Part shown: positions 16,772 through 25,859 of the stretch, in pieces
Position numbering within the stretch: the first letter of the stretch is position 1
Layout of the letters: each line of letters begins with the position of its first letter
NCBI RefSeq assembly: GCF_014646155.1
Contig: NZ_BMMX01000006.1
Coordinates: forward strand, 1-64,000
Length of the DNA stretch: 64,000 bases
Direction: 5' to 3'
DNA from: Mangrovihabitans endophyticus
GTDB taxonomy: Bacteria > Actinomycetota > Actinomycetes > Mycobacteriales > Micromonosporaceae
Position numbers and translations under genes: made by a program
The notes under the pieces: model-generated
Told to the model about the DNA's origin: nothing
The model's input: only the letters and a program-made list of their open reading frames with translations
Database searches by the model: none

Positions 16772-17998
16772 ATGCGCCGCCCCCCGCTTGATCCCGAGAC
16801 CCGTGCCCTGCTCGCCGCCCTCACGCCCCGGCCCGCCGCGAAGCGGACGACCAGCCGGCGTGCCGTGCTCGCCGGCTTCGGCGCCGCGGCGCTGGCTGCC
16901 GTCGGCGGGTGCGGCACCGAGGGGACTCAGCAGACCGAACAGAGCTGCACCAGCACGGACACCTCGGCCACCGACAAGAAGCTCGCGTTCTCGAACTGGC
17001 CGCAGTACCTCGACGTGGATGATGCCGACGACAACCGGCACCCTACGCTGGACGCCTTCGAGAAGCAGACCGGCATCCGGGTGACGTACCACGAAGAGAT
17101 CAACGACAACGATCAGTTCTTCGGCAAGATTCAGAACCAGCTCGCGCACTGCCGTCCCACCGGACGCGACATCATCGTGCTGACCTCGTGGCTGGCCGGC
17201 CGGTTGATCTCGCTCGGCTGGGTGCAGGAGCTGGACCCGGCCAAGATCCCCAACGTGCGGGCCAATCTGCTGCCCAGCCTGCGCAGCCGGGCCACCGATC
17301 CGGGCGGGCGGCATGCCGTGCCGTGGCAGGGCGGGCTCACCGGGCTCGCCTACAACGCCTCCGTGACCAAGGAGGTCCGCACCGTCGACGAGCTTCTCAC
17401 CCGCCCCGACCTCAAGGGCAAGGTGACGATGCTGACCGAACTGCGCGACACCATGGGGCTGATGCTGCAGTCGCTGGGCCACGACCCGGCCGAGTTCACC
17501 GAGGCCCAGTTCGACGCGGCGCTCGACAAGCTGCGCACGGCGGTGGACTCCGGGCAGATCCGCCGGTTCACCGGCAACGACTATGCCCCGGAACTGCAGC
17601 GCGGTGACATCGCCGCGTGCGTCGGCTGGTCCGGCGACATCATCCAGCTCTCCGCCCAGGACGACCGGATCTCGTTCGTCGCGCCGGACTCGGGCATCAT
17701 GCTGTTCACCGACGACATGATGGTGCCGAACCAAGCCGCGCACCGCAGCAACGCCGAGGCGCTGATGAACTACTACTACGAGCCGGAAACCGCGGCGAAG
17801 CTGGCCGCCTACGTCAACTACATCTGCCCGGTGCAGGGCGCGCAGGACGCGATGACCAAGGTGGACCCGGACCTGGCCGACAATCCGCTCATCTTTCCGA
17901 CGCCCGACCTGCTGGGCAAGGCCAAGGAGTTCATGCCGCTCACCGAGGCGCAGTCGCGTACGTACAACGAGAAGTTTCAGACCGTGATCGGCACCTGA
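16772..17998 (+). CDS. potD: Spermidine/putrescine-type ABC transporter substrate-binding lipoprotein
   Basis: The 408-residue protein has a twin-arginine signal (TSRRAVLAGFG, RR at 29-30) running into a lipobox ending at C47 (AAVGGC), so it should be exported folded and anchored to the outer face of the membrane. The mature part is of the polyamine-binding family (LAFSNWPQYLDVDD, FEKQTGIRVTYHEEINDND, WQGGLTGLAYN). It is the first gene of a four-gene operon with ATPase and two permeases. The substrate could be spermidine, putrescine or a related cation; the binding residues cannot be assigned with certainty by eye. Confidence 0.88.
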   Translation: MRRPPLDPETRALLAALTPRPAAKRTTSRRAVLAGFGAAALAAVGGCGTEGTQQTEQSCTSTDTSATDKKLAFSNWPQYLDVDDADDNRHPTLDAFEKQTGIRVTYHEEINDNDQFFGKIQNQLAHCRPTGRDIIVLTSWLAGRLISLGWVQELDPAKIPNVRANLLPSLRSRATDPGGRHAVPWQGGLTGLAYNASVTKEVRTVDELLTRPDLKGKVTMLTELRDTMGLMLQSLGHDPAEFTEAQFDAALDKLRTAVDSGQIRRFTGNDYAPELQRGDIAACVGWSGDIIQLSAQDDRISFVAPDSGIMLFTDDMMVPNQAAHRSNAEALMNYYYEPETAAKLAAYVNYICPVQGAQDAMTKVDPDLADNPLIFPTPDLLGKAKEFMPLTEAQSRTYNEKFQTVIGT

Positions 17999-19131
17999 TG
18001 GCGGATCTGCGGCTCACCGGCCTGACCAAGCGCTTCGGCGCGCTGACCGCGGTCGACGATCTGCACCTGGAGGTGCACAGCGGTTCGTTCTTCGCACTGC
18101 TCGGCGCGTCCGGCTGCGGCAAGACCACCACGCTGCGGATGGTCGCCGGGCTGACCGAGCCGACCGGCGGGCAGATCCGGATCGGCGACGACGACATCAC
18201 CCGTCTGCGTCCGTACCGTCGCCCGGTGAACACGGTGTTCCAGAGTTACGCGCTGTTCCCGCATCTGAGCGTGCATGAGAACGTCGCGTTCGGGCTGCGC
18301 CGTCGCCGCCAGCGGGACATCGACCGGCAGGTCGCCGACATGCTCGCGCTGGTGCAACTGGACGGCTTCGGCCCGCGCCGGCCTGCCGGGCTGTCCGGCG
18401 GTCAGCAGCAGCGGGTCGCGTTGGCGCGGGCGCTCATCAACCACCCGCGGGTGCTGCTGCTCGACGAGCCGCTGGGCGCCCTCGACCTGAACCTGCGCCG
18501 CCGCATGCAGATCGAGCTCAAGCGCATCCAGACCGAGGTCGGGGTCACGTTCGTGCACGTCACCCACGATCAGGAGGAGGCCATGACGATGGCCGACACG
18601 GTCGCGGTGATGAACGCCGGGCGGATCGAGCAGCTCGGCCCGCCGGCGCAGCTCTACGACCTTCCCGGTACGCCGTTCGTGGCCACCTTCCTCGGTCAGT
18701 CCAACCTGCTCGCGGCGCACAGCGAGCCGGGCGGAGAGAACGGCGAGCTCCCGGTCTCCGCGTACGGCGGGCGGTTCACCGTGCCGCGGGACCGCTGCCG
18801 GGCCGCGACCGCGACCGTCTACCTGGGCGTACGCCCGGAGAAGCTGCACCTGGCCGGGTCGCCGGACGCGGTGCCGCCGGGGCATCAGCACGTCGCGGGC
18901 GTGGTCACCGACATCGCGTACGTGGGGGTCAGCACCCAATACCTGGTGCGTACCGGATGGGGGACCGAGCTGTCGGTGTTCGCGCCCAGCACCGGCGCGG
19001 AGGAACGGCCGGAGCTCGGCGCGCCGGTGGTCGCGTACTGGCACTCCCGGCATGCGTTCCTGCTCGACCGGCCGGACGGCGCGGGGGACCGGACCGCGCC
19101 TGCCGATCTGTCCGTGGACGTCCGGGCGTGA
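17998..19131 (+). CDS. potA: Polyamine-type ABC transporter ATP-binding protein
   Basis: The 377-residue ATPase has Walker A (GASGCGKTTT, about residue 37), Q-loop (VFQSYALFPHLSV), signature LSGGQQQR (about 131), Walker B LLLDEPLGALD (about 151) and the switch histidine in HVTHDQEEA. A C-terminal TOBE-like regulatory region follows. The ATG overlaps the potD stop by one base (TGATG), so the genes are translationally coupled. Confidence 0.92.
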   Translation: MADLRLTGLTKRFGALTAVDDLHLEVHSGSFFALLGASGCGKTTTLRMVAGLTEPTGGQIRIGDDDITRLRPYRRPVNTVFQSYALFPHLSVHENVAFGLRRRRQRDIDRQVADMLALVQLDGFGPRRPAGLSGGQQQRVALARALINHPRVLLLDEPLGALDLNLRRRMQIELKRIQTEVGVTFVHVTHDQEEAMTMADTVAVMNAGRIEQLGPPAQLYDLPGTPFVATFLGQSNLLAAHSEPGGENGELPVSAYGGRFTVPRDRCRAATATVYLGVRPEKLHLAGSPDAVPPGHQHVAGVVTDIAYVGVSTQYLVRTGWGTELSVFAPSTGAEERPELGAPVVAYWHSRHAFLLDRPDGAGDRTAPADLSVDVRA

Positions 19132-20036
19132 CCGCGCCCGCCGATCTGCCCACGGTCGCCGTCCCGCCACGGACCCGGTCGCGGAGTCGAACCCTGGTGC
19201 CGTACCTCTTGATCCTCCCGGCCGGGCTGTGGCTGATCGTGTTCTTCGTGGTGCCCGCGGTGCAGCTCTTCGCGACCAGCCTGTACGACCCGTCCGGCTC
19301 GCTGGCGACCGGGTACGCGATGACCGGGGATCTCGGCAACTATCCGCGCGCGCTCGGGGACTATTGGCCGCAGCTTCTGCGGTCGCTGGGCTATGCCGCC
19401 GTCGCCACGCTGGCCTGCCTGGCGCTGGGCTTCCCGCTGGCGTACGCGATCGCGCTGAAGGCCGGCCGTTGGCGCAACATGCTGCTGGTCGCGGTGATCG
19501 CGCCGTTCTTCACCAGCTTCCTGATCCGCACGCTGGCTTGGAAGACCATCCTGTCGGACACCGGCGTACTGGTCGGCCTGCTGCGGCACGCGCATCTGCT
19601 GGGCGCCGACGGGCGTCTGCTGGCCACCCCGTTCGCGGTGGTCGCCGGACTGACGTACAACTTCCTGCCGTTCATGGTGCTGCCGCTGTACGCCAGCCTG
19701 GAGCGGTTCGACAGGCGGCTGCTGGAGGCGGCCGGTGACCTGTACGCAGGTCCGGTGGCCGGGTTCCGCCGGGTCACCTTGCCGCTGGCGGCGCCGGGCA
19801 TCGTGGCCGGCACATTGCTGACCTTCATCCCGGCGGCCGGCGACTATGTCAACGCTCAACTGCTCGGCACGCCGCGCACGGCGATGATCGGCAACGTGAT
19901 CGACTCGGCGTTCCTGGTGCGACTCGACTATCCCTCTGCCGCGGCGCTGTCGTTCGTGCTGATGTTCGCGATCCTGGTGCTCACCGTCGGGTACCTGCGC
20001 CGGGTCGGCGCGGGCGCGCTGGACGCCGTCTCGTGA
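19128..20036 (+). CDS. potB: Polyamine-type ABC transporter permease (PotB-like)
   Basis: The 302-residue protein has six or so membrane spans, beginning with LVPYLLILPAGLWLIVFFVV. It carries the EAA-type loop that contacts the ATPase (LLEAAGDLYAGPVAGFRRVTLP). The GTG start overlaps the potA stop (GTGA, 4 bases); longer readings into potA are not supported. Confidence 0.88.
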   Translation: MTAPADLPTVAVPPRTRSRSRTLVPYLLILPAGLWLIVFFVVPAVQLFATSLYDPSGSLATGYAMTGDLGNYPRALGDYWPQLLRSLGYAAVATLACLALGFPLAYAIALKAGRWRNMLLVAVIAPFFTSFLIRTLAWKTILSDTGVLVGLLRHAHLLGADGRLLATPFAVVAGLTYNFLPFMVLPLYASLERFDRRLLEAAGDLYAGPVAGFRRVTLPLAAPGIVAGTLLTFIPAAGDYVNAQLLGTPRTAMIGNVIDSAFLVRLDYPSAAALSFVLMFAILVLTVGYLRRVGAGALDAVS

Positions 20037-20064
20037 GGGCGGCACGTCTCGTGACGGCCGCACC

Positions 20065-20856
20065 GTGAGGCTGGGTCGCTGGCTCGCCGACCATTGGGTG
20101 CTCGGCGCCGGGCTGGTCGTGCTGGCGTACCTGCTGCTGCCGGTGGCGGTGGTGGCCGGGCTGTCGGTCAACCGAGCGTCGTCACGCCTGTCCTACGACT
20201 TCCATGAGTTCACCCTCGACTGGTGGGCCCATCCGTGCGGCTCGCCGGGGATGTGCGCGGCGGTGGTCCGCAGCGTCCAGATCGGATTCCTGTCCACCCT
20301 TGTCGCCACCGTGCTCGGCACGTTGATGGCGTTCGGACTGACCCGCCACCGGTTCGCCGGGCGCGGCGCGACGAGCATCCTGGTGTTCCTGCCGATGGCC
20401 ACCCCGGAGGTGGTGATGGGGTCGTCGCTGCTCGCGCTGTTCGGGGCGGCGCGCGTCCCGCTCGGGTTCGCCACCATCGTCATCGCCCACGTCATGTTCT
20501 GCGTGTCGTTCGTGGTGGTCACGGTGCGGGCGCGGCTCGCCGGACTGGACCCGCAACTGCTGGAGGCGGCGGCGGACCTGTACGCCGGGCCGTGGCAGGC
20601 GTTCCGCCGGGTGACGTTGCCGCTGGCGCTGCCGGGCATCGTCGCGGCTGCCCTGCTCGCGTTCAGCCTGAGCTTCGACGACTTCATCGTGACCAACTTC
20701 AACGCGGGCACCACGACCACGTTCCCGATGTACGTCTGGGGCGCGGCGCAGCGGGGCATCCCGCCACAGGTGAACGTGATCGGTACCGCCATGTTCCTGA
20801 TCGCGTTGCTGCTCGTGGCGCTCACCATGCTCCGCCCGCGCCGCGCCCGGTTCTGA
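20065..20856 (+). CDS. potC: Polyamine-type ABC transporter permease (PotC-like)
   Basis: The 263-residue second permease has hydrophobic spans throughout and the EAA loop LLEAAADLYAGPWQAFRRVT, closely similar to that of its partner. FDDFIVTNFNAG is typical of PotC. It starts with a GTG 28 bases after potB and ends 18 bases before the stop of the convergent DUF779 gene. Confidence 0.88.
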   Translation: MRLGRWLADHWVLGAGLVVLAYLLLPVAVVAGLSVNRASSRLSYDFHEFTLDWWAHPCGSPGMCAAVVRSVQIGFLSTLVATVLGTLMAFGLTRHRFAGRGATSILVFLPMATPEVVMGSSLLALFGAARVPLGFATIVIAHVMFCVSFVVVTVRARLAGLDPQLLEAAADLYAGPWQAFRRVTLPLALPGIVAAALLAFSLSFDDFIVTNFNAGTTTTFPMYVWGAAQRGIPPQVNVIGTAMFLIALLLVALTMLRPRRARF

Positions 20857-20874
20857 CGCCCCGGCGCGGGCGGT

Positions 20875-21261
20875 TCAGCCCGGCTCGGCCGGCTCCAGCT
20901 CGGCCAGTTCCTGCTCGGTCAACAGGCGGCTGCGGATCAGGAAGCGCACCCCCTCCGGCGCCTCCAGGGAGAAGCCGGAGCCCCGGCCGCGCACCACATC
21001 CACCGTCAGGTGGGTGTGCTTCCACCGCTCGAACTGGGCGGCCGACATCCAGAACGTCACCGGTTCCGTGATGCCCTCCACCCGCAGCGACTCCAGCAGC
21101 ACGTCGGAGGCGCCGGTGCGGAATTCCCCGTCGATGTAGCACATCGGCGAGCTGCCGTCGCAGCATCCGCCGGACTGGTGGAACATCAACGGACCGTGCT
21201 GCTCCCGCAGCCGCCGCATGAGGCCGGCAGCCGCGGGAGTCACGTCTACCCGAGTAGCCAT
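20875..21261 (-). CDS. DUF779 family protein
   Basis: The 128-residue protein matches DUF779 (MFHQSGGCCDGSSPMCY at about residues 26-42, WMSAAQFERWKHTHLTVDVV further on). The three close cysteines suggest a metal or redox site. DUF779 genes commonly follow the aldehyde dehydrogenase of alcohol/aldehyde oxidation operons, as here (9 bases after it). The biochemical role is not known to me. Confidence 0.9.
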   Translation of the reverse strand: MATRVDVTPAAAGLMRRLREQHGPLMFHQSGGCCDGSSPMCYIDGEFRTGASDVLLESLRVEGITEPVTFWMSAAQFERWKHTHLTVDVVRGRGSGFSLEAPEGVRFLIRSRLLTEQELAELEPAEPG

Positions 21262-21270
21262 GGCCGGGAC

Positions 21271-22794
21271 TCAGAACAGCCCGGCGGCGCCGGTGGAGTA
21301 CGAGACCAGCAGGTTCTTGGTCTGCTGGTAGTGCTCCAGCATCATCTTGTGGTTCTCCCGCCCGATGCCGGACTGCTTGTATCCGCCGAACGCGGCGTGC
21401 GCCGGATACTGGTGGTAGCAGTTGGTCCACACCCGGCCGGCCTTGATCTCCCGTCCCGCCCGGTACGCCTGGTTGATGTCCCGCGTCCACACGCCGGCGC
21501 CCAGCCCGTACAGGGTGTCGTTGGCGATCTTGACGGCGTCCGCGAAGTCGGAGAACGAGGTCACCGAGACCACCGGGCCGAAGATCTCCTCCTGGAAGAC
21601 CCGCATCGAGTTGGCGCCCTCGAAGATGGTCGGCTGCACGTAGTAGCCGCCGGACAGGTCGCCGGGCATGTCCGCGCGGGCGCCGCCGACCAGCACCTTG
21701 GCACCCTCCTGCCGACCGATGTCCAGGTAGGACAGGATCTTTTCCATCTGGTCGTTGCTGGCCTGCGCGCCCACCTGGGTCTCGGTGTCCAGCGGGTTGC
21801 CCTGTTTGAGGTTCTCCACCCGCTTCACCCCGGCGGCCAGGAAGTCCGCGTAGTGGCCCTGCTGGATCAGCGCCCGCGACGGGCAGGTGCACACCTCGCC
21901 CTGGTTCAGGGCGAACATCGCGAAGCCCTCCAGGGCCTTGTCCATGAAGTCGTCGTCGCGGGCGGACACGTCGTCGAAGAACAGGTTCGGGCTCTTGCCG
22001 CCCAGTTCCAGGGTCACCGGGATCAGGTTCTCCGACGCGTACTGCATGATCAGGCGTCCGGTGGTGGTCTCGCCGGTGAACGCGACCTTGGCGACCCGGT
22101 TGGACGAGGCGAGCGGCTTGCCGGCCTCCACGCCGAATCCGTTGACGATGTTCAGCACGCCCGGCGGGATGAGGTCACCGATCAGCGACATCAGGTAGTG
22201 GATCGAGGCGGGCGTCTGCTCGGCCGGCTTGAGCACGACCGCGTTGCCGGCCGCAAGCGCCGGGGCGAGTTTCCAGGTCGCCATGAGGATCGGGAAGTTC
22301 CAGGGGATGATCTGCCCGACCACGCCCAGCGGCTCGTGGAAGTGGTAGGCCACCGTGTCGTCGTCGATCTCGCCGAGGCTGCCCTCCTGGGCGCGCAGCG
22401 CGCCGGCGAAGTAGCGGAAGTGGTCCACGGCCAGCGGCAGGTCGGCGGCCAGCGTCTCGCGGACCGGCTTGCCGTTCTCCCACGCCTCGGCGACCGCGAG
22501 CTTTTCGAGGTTCTCCTCGATCCGGTCGGCGATCCGGTTCAGCATGGTGGCGCGTTCCGCGGCGGCGGTGCGGCCCCAGGCCGCCGCGGCGCCGTGCGCG
22601 GCGTCCAGTGCGCGGTCCACGTCCTCGGCCGTGCCCCGGGCGATCTCGCAGAAGTCCTGGCCGGTCACCGGGGAGGGGTTGGTGAAGTACTGGCCTTTGA
22701 CCGGCGGCACGTACTGACCGCCGATGTAGTGGTCGTACCGGGTCTGGTAGGCAACGATGGCGCCCTCGGACCCGGGCGGGGAGTAAATGGTCAT
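21271..22794 (-). CDS. Aldehyde dehydrogenase (NAD-dependent, ExaC/AldB type)
   Basis: The 507-residue enzyme has the ALDH fold motifs: [19 protein letters not shown] (about 160), FTGETTTGR in the cofactor site, the catalytic glutamate motif LELGGKSPN, and the catalytic cysteine in [11 protein letters not shown]. It is close to acetaldehyde/chloroacetaldehyde dehydrogenases that work in ethanol or amino-aldehyde oxidation. GGAGG lies six bases before the ATG. It is the middle gene of a regulator-ALDH-DUF779 operon (gaps of 36 and 9 bases). The neighbouring polyamine importer raises the possibility of an aminoaldehyde substrate, but this is only context. Confidence 0.9.
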   Translation of the reverse strand: MTIYSPPGSEGAIVAYQTRYDHYIGGQYVPPVKGQYFTNPSPVTGQDFCEIARGTAEDVDRALDAAHGAAAAWGRTAAAERATMLNRIADRIEENLEKLAVAEAWENGKPVRETLAADLPLAVDHFRYFAGALRAQEGSLGEIDDDTVAYHFHEPLGVVGQIIPWNFPILMATWKLAPALAAGNAVVLKPAEQTPASIHYLMSLIGDLIPPGVLNIVNGFGVEAGKPLASSNRVAKVAFTGETTTGRLIMQYASENLIPVTLELGGKSPNLFFDDVSARDDDFMDKALEGFAMFALNQGEVCTCPSRALIQQGHYADFLAAGVKRVENLKQGNPLDTETQVGAQASNDQMEKILSYLDIGRQEGAKVLVGGARADMPGDLSGGYYVQPTIFEGANSMRVFQEEIFGPVVSVTSFSDFADAVKIANDTLYGLGAGVWTRDINQAYRAGREIKAGRVWTNCYHQYPAHAAFGGYKQSGIGRENHKMMLEHYQQTKNLLVSYSTGAAGLF

Positions 22795-22805
22795 GGTCGG
22801 CCTCC

Positions 22806-22822
22806 GTACCTGGTTTCGGTAC
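22806..22822. promoter_or_regulatory. Inverted repeat GTACC-N7-GGTAC upstream of the aldehyde dehydrogenase
   Basis: GTACC (22806-22810) and GGTAC (22818-22822) flank seven bases in the 36-bp gap between the regulator and the aldehyde dehydrogenase. This is a plausible operator for the adjacent regulator or a small hairpin affecting translation. Confidence 0.35.
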
Positions 22823-22830
22823 TGGCGAAG

Positions 22831-24111
22831 CTAGTTACGCGGACGTTGCAGTGACGTTGCAAGGCCGTACTCGGCGGCGAGCTGCGCCACGCGATGCAGC
22901 GCCAGCGGGTGGGCCGGGGCGCCGGGCGGCAACATCGTCGCGTAGGCCTGCCACATCTCCAGGTCGTCGGCTCCCCACGGGGCGTGCACCCAGGTGTGGA
23001 TCAGGCCGCGGTCGGCGCTGGCCAGGACCGCCGCCCGCACCTGCCCGTCAAGCATGCGCCGGAGCCGGACCACACCGGGCGCGTCCGATGCGGGCAGCAG
23101 CGGTCCCGCGTACGTGCTGAGCGCGTCCCGGACCCGGCCCAGCTCCAGCAGGCGGAGCACCGCCGAGAAGTCGGCGTCGACGTCGGTGTGCAGCCGATAG
23201 GGGCGCGAGTCCAGCAGGTGCGGCCCGAGGATGCGGCGCAACCGGGACAACTCCGCGCGGATCGTCACCGGGTTGAGGTCGTCGGCGTACAGATCCACGC
23301 CCAACTGGTCGCCGGTGCGGCCCTCCGGATGCGCCAGGAGCAGGACCAGCAACTCGGAGTGCCGGCGCCCGAGCCGGATCCGGTTGCCCCGCACCGACAG
23401 CAGCGCCTCGTCGCGGCCGAGCGCGGTCACCGTCGCATGGCCGGCGTGCGGCGCCCGGCCGCTGCCGAGGAACGCCTCCGCGGCCAGCGCGGTGGCCCGG
23501 ACCAGTGCCAGGCTGTGCGGGTTCGCCAGATGGTCGCCCCCGGTGACGTCGATGGCGCCCAGCAGCCGGCCGGTGACCGGGTCGTGGATCGGCGCCGCGG
23601 CACACGTCCACCGTTGCACCGGCCGGCTGTAGTGCTCGGTCGCGAAGATCTGCAGCGGATGATCCACCGCCAGCGCCGTCCCCGGTGCGTTGGTGCCCGC
23701 GTGGGCCTCGTCCCAGCGTGCTCCGGGCACGAAGTTCATCGAGGCGGCGCCGCTCAGGATCGAGGCGTGGCCCTCCACCCAGAGCAGTCGGCCGTCCGCA
23801 TCGCACACCGCGATCAGATGGTCGCCGTCCTCGGCCAGCCCGCCGAGCAGGTCCCGGAAGATCGGCAGCGCCCGCGCCAGCGGATGTGCTTCCCGGTACG
23901 CCTCCAGGTCGTCGGTGGCCAGTTCGATGGGCGCGGTGCTGTCCGCGCTGAGCCGGGCGCCCGCGGACCGGCGCCACGAGTCGGCCACCACGCCACGGAC
24001 CTGTGCCACGGCGCGGCCCTCGGTGACGAACCGTTCGTGCGCCCGCGCGACCTGACGGATCCGCTCCAGAGGGTCGGCGTCGTGGTCGAGGGCGAGCCAT
24101 GGATTCGACAT
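22831..24111 (-). CDS. GAF-domain transcriptional regulator with winged-helix/BTAD-like C-terminus
   Basis: The 426-residue protein has an N-terminal helical part (RVVADSWRRS type, as in AcoR-like sensors), a GAF-like sensory region at about 75-230 (WDEAHAGTNAPGTALAVDHP is typical of acetoin/alcohol regulators) and, from about 265, an OmpR/SARP-like winged helix (RRHSELLVLLLAHPEGRTG, then TIRAELSRLRRILG) followed by a short BTAD-like helical region. There is no AAA+ or Fis domain, so it is not a sigma-54 activator. GGAGGT precedes the ATG by five bases. It is the first gene of the operon with aldehyde dehydrogenase and probably controls it in response to an aldehyde or alcohol. Confidence 0.8.
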   Translation of the reverse strand: MSNPWLALDHDADPLERIRQVARAHERFVTEGRAVAQVRGVVADSWRRSAGARLSADSTAPIELATDDLEAYREAHPLARALPIFRDLLGGLAEDGDHLIAVCDADGRLLWVEGHASILSGAASMNFVPGARWDEAHAGTNAPGTALAVDHPLQIFATEHYSRPVQRWTCAAAPIHDPVTGRLLGAIDVTGGDHLANPHSLALVRATALAAEAFLGSGRAPHAGHATVTALGRDEALLSVRGNRIRLGRRHSELLVLLLAHPEGRTGDQLGVDLYADDLNPVTIRAELSRLRRILGPHLLDSRPYRLHTDVDADFSAVLRLLELGRVRDALSTYAGPLLPASDAPGVVRLRRMLDGQVRAAVLASADRGLIHTWVHAPWGADDLEMWQAYATMLPPGAPAHPLALHRVAQLAAEYGLATSLQRPRN

Positions 24112-24248
24112 GCGCACCTCCCGCTCCCCCATCGTGGCCTGCGTCACGGCAGGGGACAACCGGTCGGTGGCTCGTCCGTCGTTTGCGACGGTAACGGCAC
24201 GAGTGCTCCGTTAGTCTCAGCGCAAAGCAACGTGGCTGAGGAGTTAGA

Positions 24249-25628
24249 TTGTCTGATCTGTCGCAGATCGTGAAGGCGTACGACGTGCGCGGCACCGTCC
24301 CGGACCAGCTCAATGAGCCGGTGGCGCGGGCGCTGGGGACTGCCTTTGTGGAGATGTTGCGCGAGTCCGGCGACGACGCGGACACCCTCGTCATCGCCCA
24401 CGACATGCGCGACTCCGGTCCGGCCCTGGCCGCGGCCTTCGCCTCCGGCGCCAACGCGGCCGGCGCGGCCGTGATCAACATCGGCCTCGGATCGACCGAC
24501 CAGCTCTACTTCGCCTCCGGATCGTTGAATCTGCCGGGCGCGATGTTCACCGCCAGTCACAACCCGGCGCGGTACAACGGCATCAAGCTCTGCCGCGCCG
24601 GCGCCCGACCGGTGGGTCAGGACAGCGGCCTTGCCGTGGTCCGTCAGCGGGCGCAGGAACTGCTCGCCGACCTGGCCGCGGTCGCCGACGGCCCGGCCCG
24701 GGTCGAGCGGCGCGACCTGCTCCGCGAATACGCGGTCCACCTGCGGTCCCTGGTGGACCTGACCGGCATCCGCGAGCTGACCGTGGTGGTCGACGCGGGC
24801 AACGGGATGGGTGGGCACACGGTGCCCGCGGTGCTCGGGGACCGGATGCTGCCGGCGCTGCCGTTGCGCATCGAACCGCTGTATTTCGAGCTTGACGGCA
24901 GCTTCCCCAACCACGAGGCGAACCCGCTGGAGCCGGCCAACCTGGTCGACCTGCAGGCCGCGGTGCGCGAGCGCGGCGCCGACCTGGGGCTGGCCTTCGA
25001 CGGCGACGCGGACCGGTGCTTCGTGGTGGACGAGCGGGGCGAGCCGGTGTCGCCGTCCGCGATCACCGCGCTGGTGGCCACCCGGGAACTGGCCAAGTTC
25101 CCCGGCAGCACGATCATCCACAACCTGATCACCTCGGCCGCGGTGCCGGAGATCATCGTCGAGCACGGCGGCAAGCCGGTGCGCAGCCGGGTCGGGCACT
25201 CCTTCATCAAGGGGCAGATGGCCCAGACGAACGCCGTCTTCGGCGGCGAGCACTCGGCGCATTACTACTTCCGCGAGTTCTGGTTCGCCGACACCGGGAT
25301 GCTGGCGGCGATGCACGTGCTGGCCGCGCTCGGCGGGCAGGAACGGCCGCTGTCGGACCTGGCCGCGGAGTTCGAGCGGTACGCCGCCTCGGGCGAGATC
25401 AACTCCACCGTGCCGGACGCGGCGGCCAAGACCGCTGCGGTCCGGGCGGCGTACCCGGATGCCGAGTTCGACGAGTTGGACGGGCTGACCGCGCGGCTGC
25501 CCGACGGCGCCTGGTTCAACCTGCGCGCCTCGAACACCGAACCGTTGCTGCGCCTCAACGTGGAGGCGGCCAAGCCGGATCGGATGGCCGCCCTGCGCGA
25601 CGAGGTGCTCGCCGTCATTCGCGGATAG
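24249..25628 (+). CDS. manB: Phosphomannomutase/phosphoglucomutase
   Basis: The 459-residue alpha-D-phosphohexomutase interconverts mannose-6-phosphate and mannose-1-phosphate. It has the active-site phosphoserine loop TASHNPARYNG (about residue 100), the metal loop DGDADRC (about 252) and the C-terminal phosphate-binding loop RASNTEPLLRLN. The start is a TTG with GAGGAG seven bases upstream. It heads a run of co-directional genes ending with manA. In mycobacteria the same position is held by pmmA/manB. Confidence 0.93.
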   Translation: MSDLSQIVKAYDVRGTVPDQLNEPVARALGTAFVEMLRESGDDADTLVIAHDMRDSGPALAAAFASGANAAGAAVINIGLGSTDQLYFASGSLNLPGAMFTASHNPARYNGIKLCRAGARPVGQDSGLAVVRQRAQELLADLAAVADGPARVERRDLLREYAVHLRSLVDLTGIRELTVVVDAGNGMGGHTVPAVLGDRMLPALPLRIEPLYFELDGSFPNHEANPLEPANLVDLQAAVRERGADLGLAFDGDADRCFVVDERGEPVSPSAITALVATRELAKFPGSTIIHNLITSAAVPEIIVEHGGKPVRSRVGHSFIKGQMAQTNAVFGGEHSAHYYFREFWFADTGMLAAMHVLAALGGQERPLSDLAAEFERYAASGEINSTVPDAAAKTAAVRAAYPDAEFDELDGLTARLPDGAWFNLRASNTEPLLRLNVEAAKPDRMAALRDEVLAVIRG

Positions 25629-25673
25629 GATCTCCTCGCCCGAGTTTCCGCACAACAGCAAGGAGCCGCGCCG

Positions 25674-25859
25674 GTGGCCCTCGATCCGCAGTTGCTGGAC
25701 ATCCTGGCCTGCCCGGACACGCACCACGCGCCGCTGCGCTACGACGCCGACGCGCAGACGTTGACCTGCACCGAGTGCAGGCGCGTCTTCGAGGTGCGCG
25801 ACGACATCCCGGTGCTGCTCCTGGACGAGGCCAGGCAGCCGACCGAGGGCGCGTCCTGA
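25674..25859 (+). CDS. Trm112 family protein
   Basis: The 61-residue protein fits the Trm112/YcaR family (LDPQLLDILACPDTH, then LTCTECRRVFEVRDDIPVLL). The family usually has four cysteines binding zinc; here only C13, C32 and C35 are present because the second position of the first pair is replaced in CPDTHH, where a histidine may serve instead. Eukaryotic and archaeal homologues activate methyltransferases; the bacterial role is unclear. It is translationally coupled to the next gene (TGATG). Confidence 0.85.
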   Translation: MALDPQLLDILACPDTHHAPLRYDADAQTLTCTECRRVFEVRDDIPVLLLDEARQPTEGAS

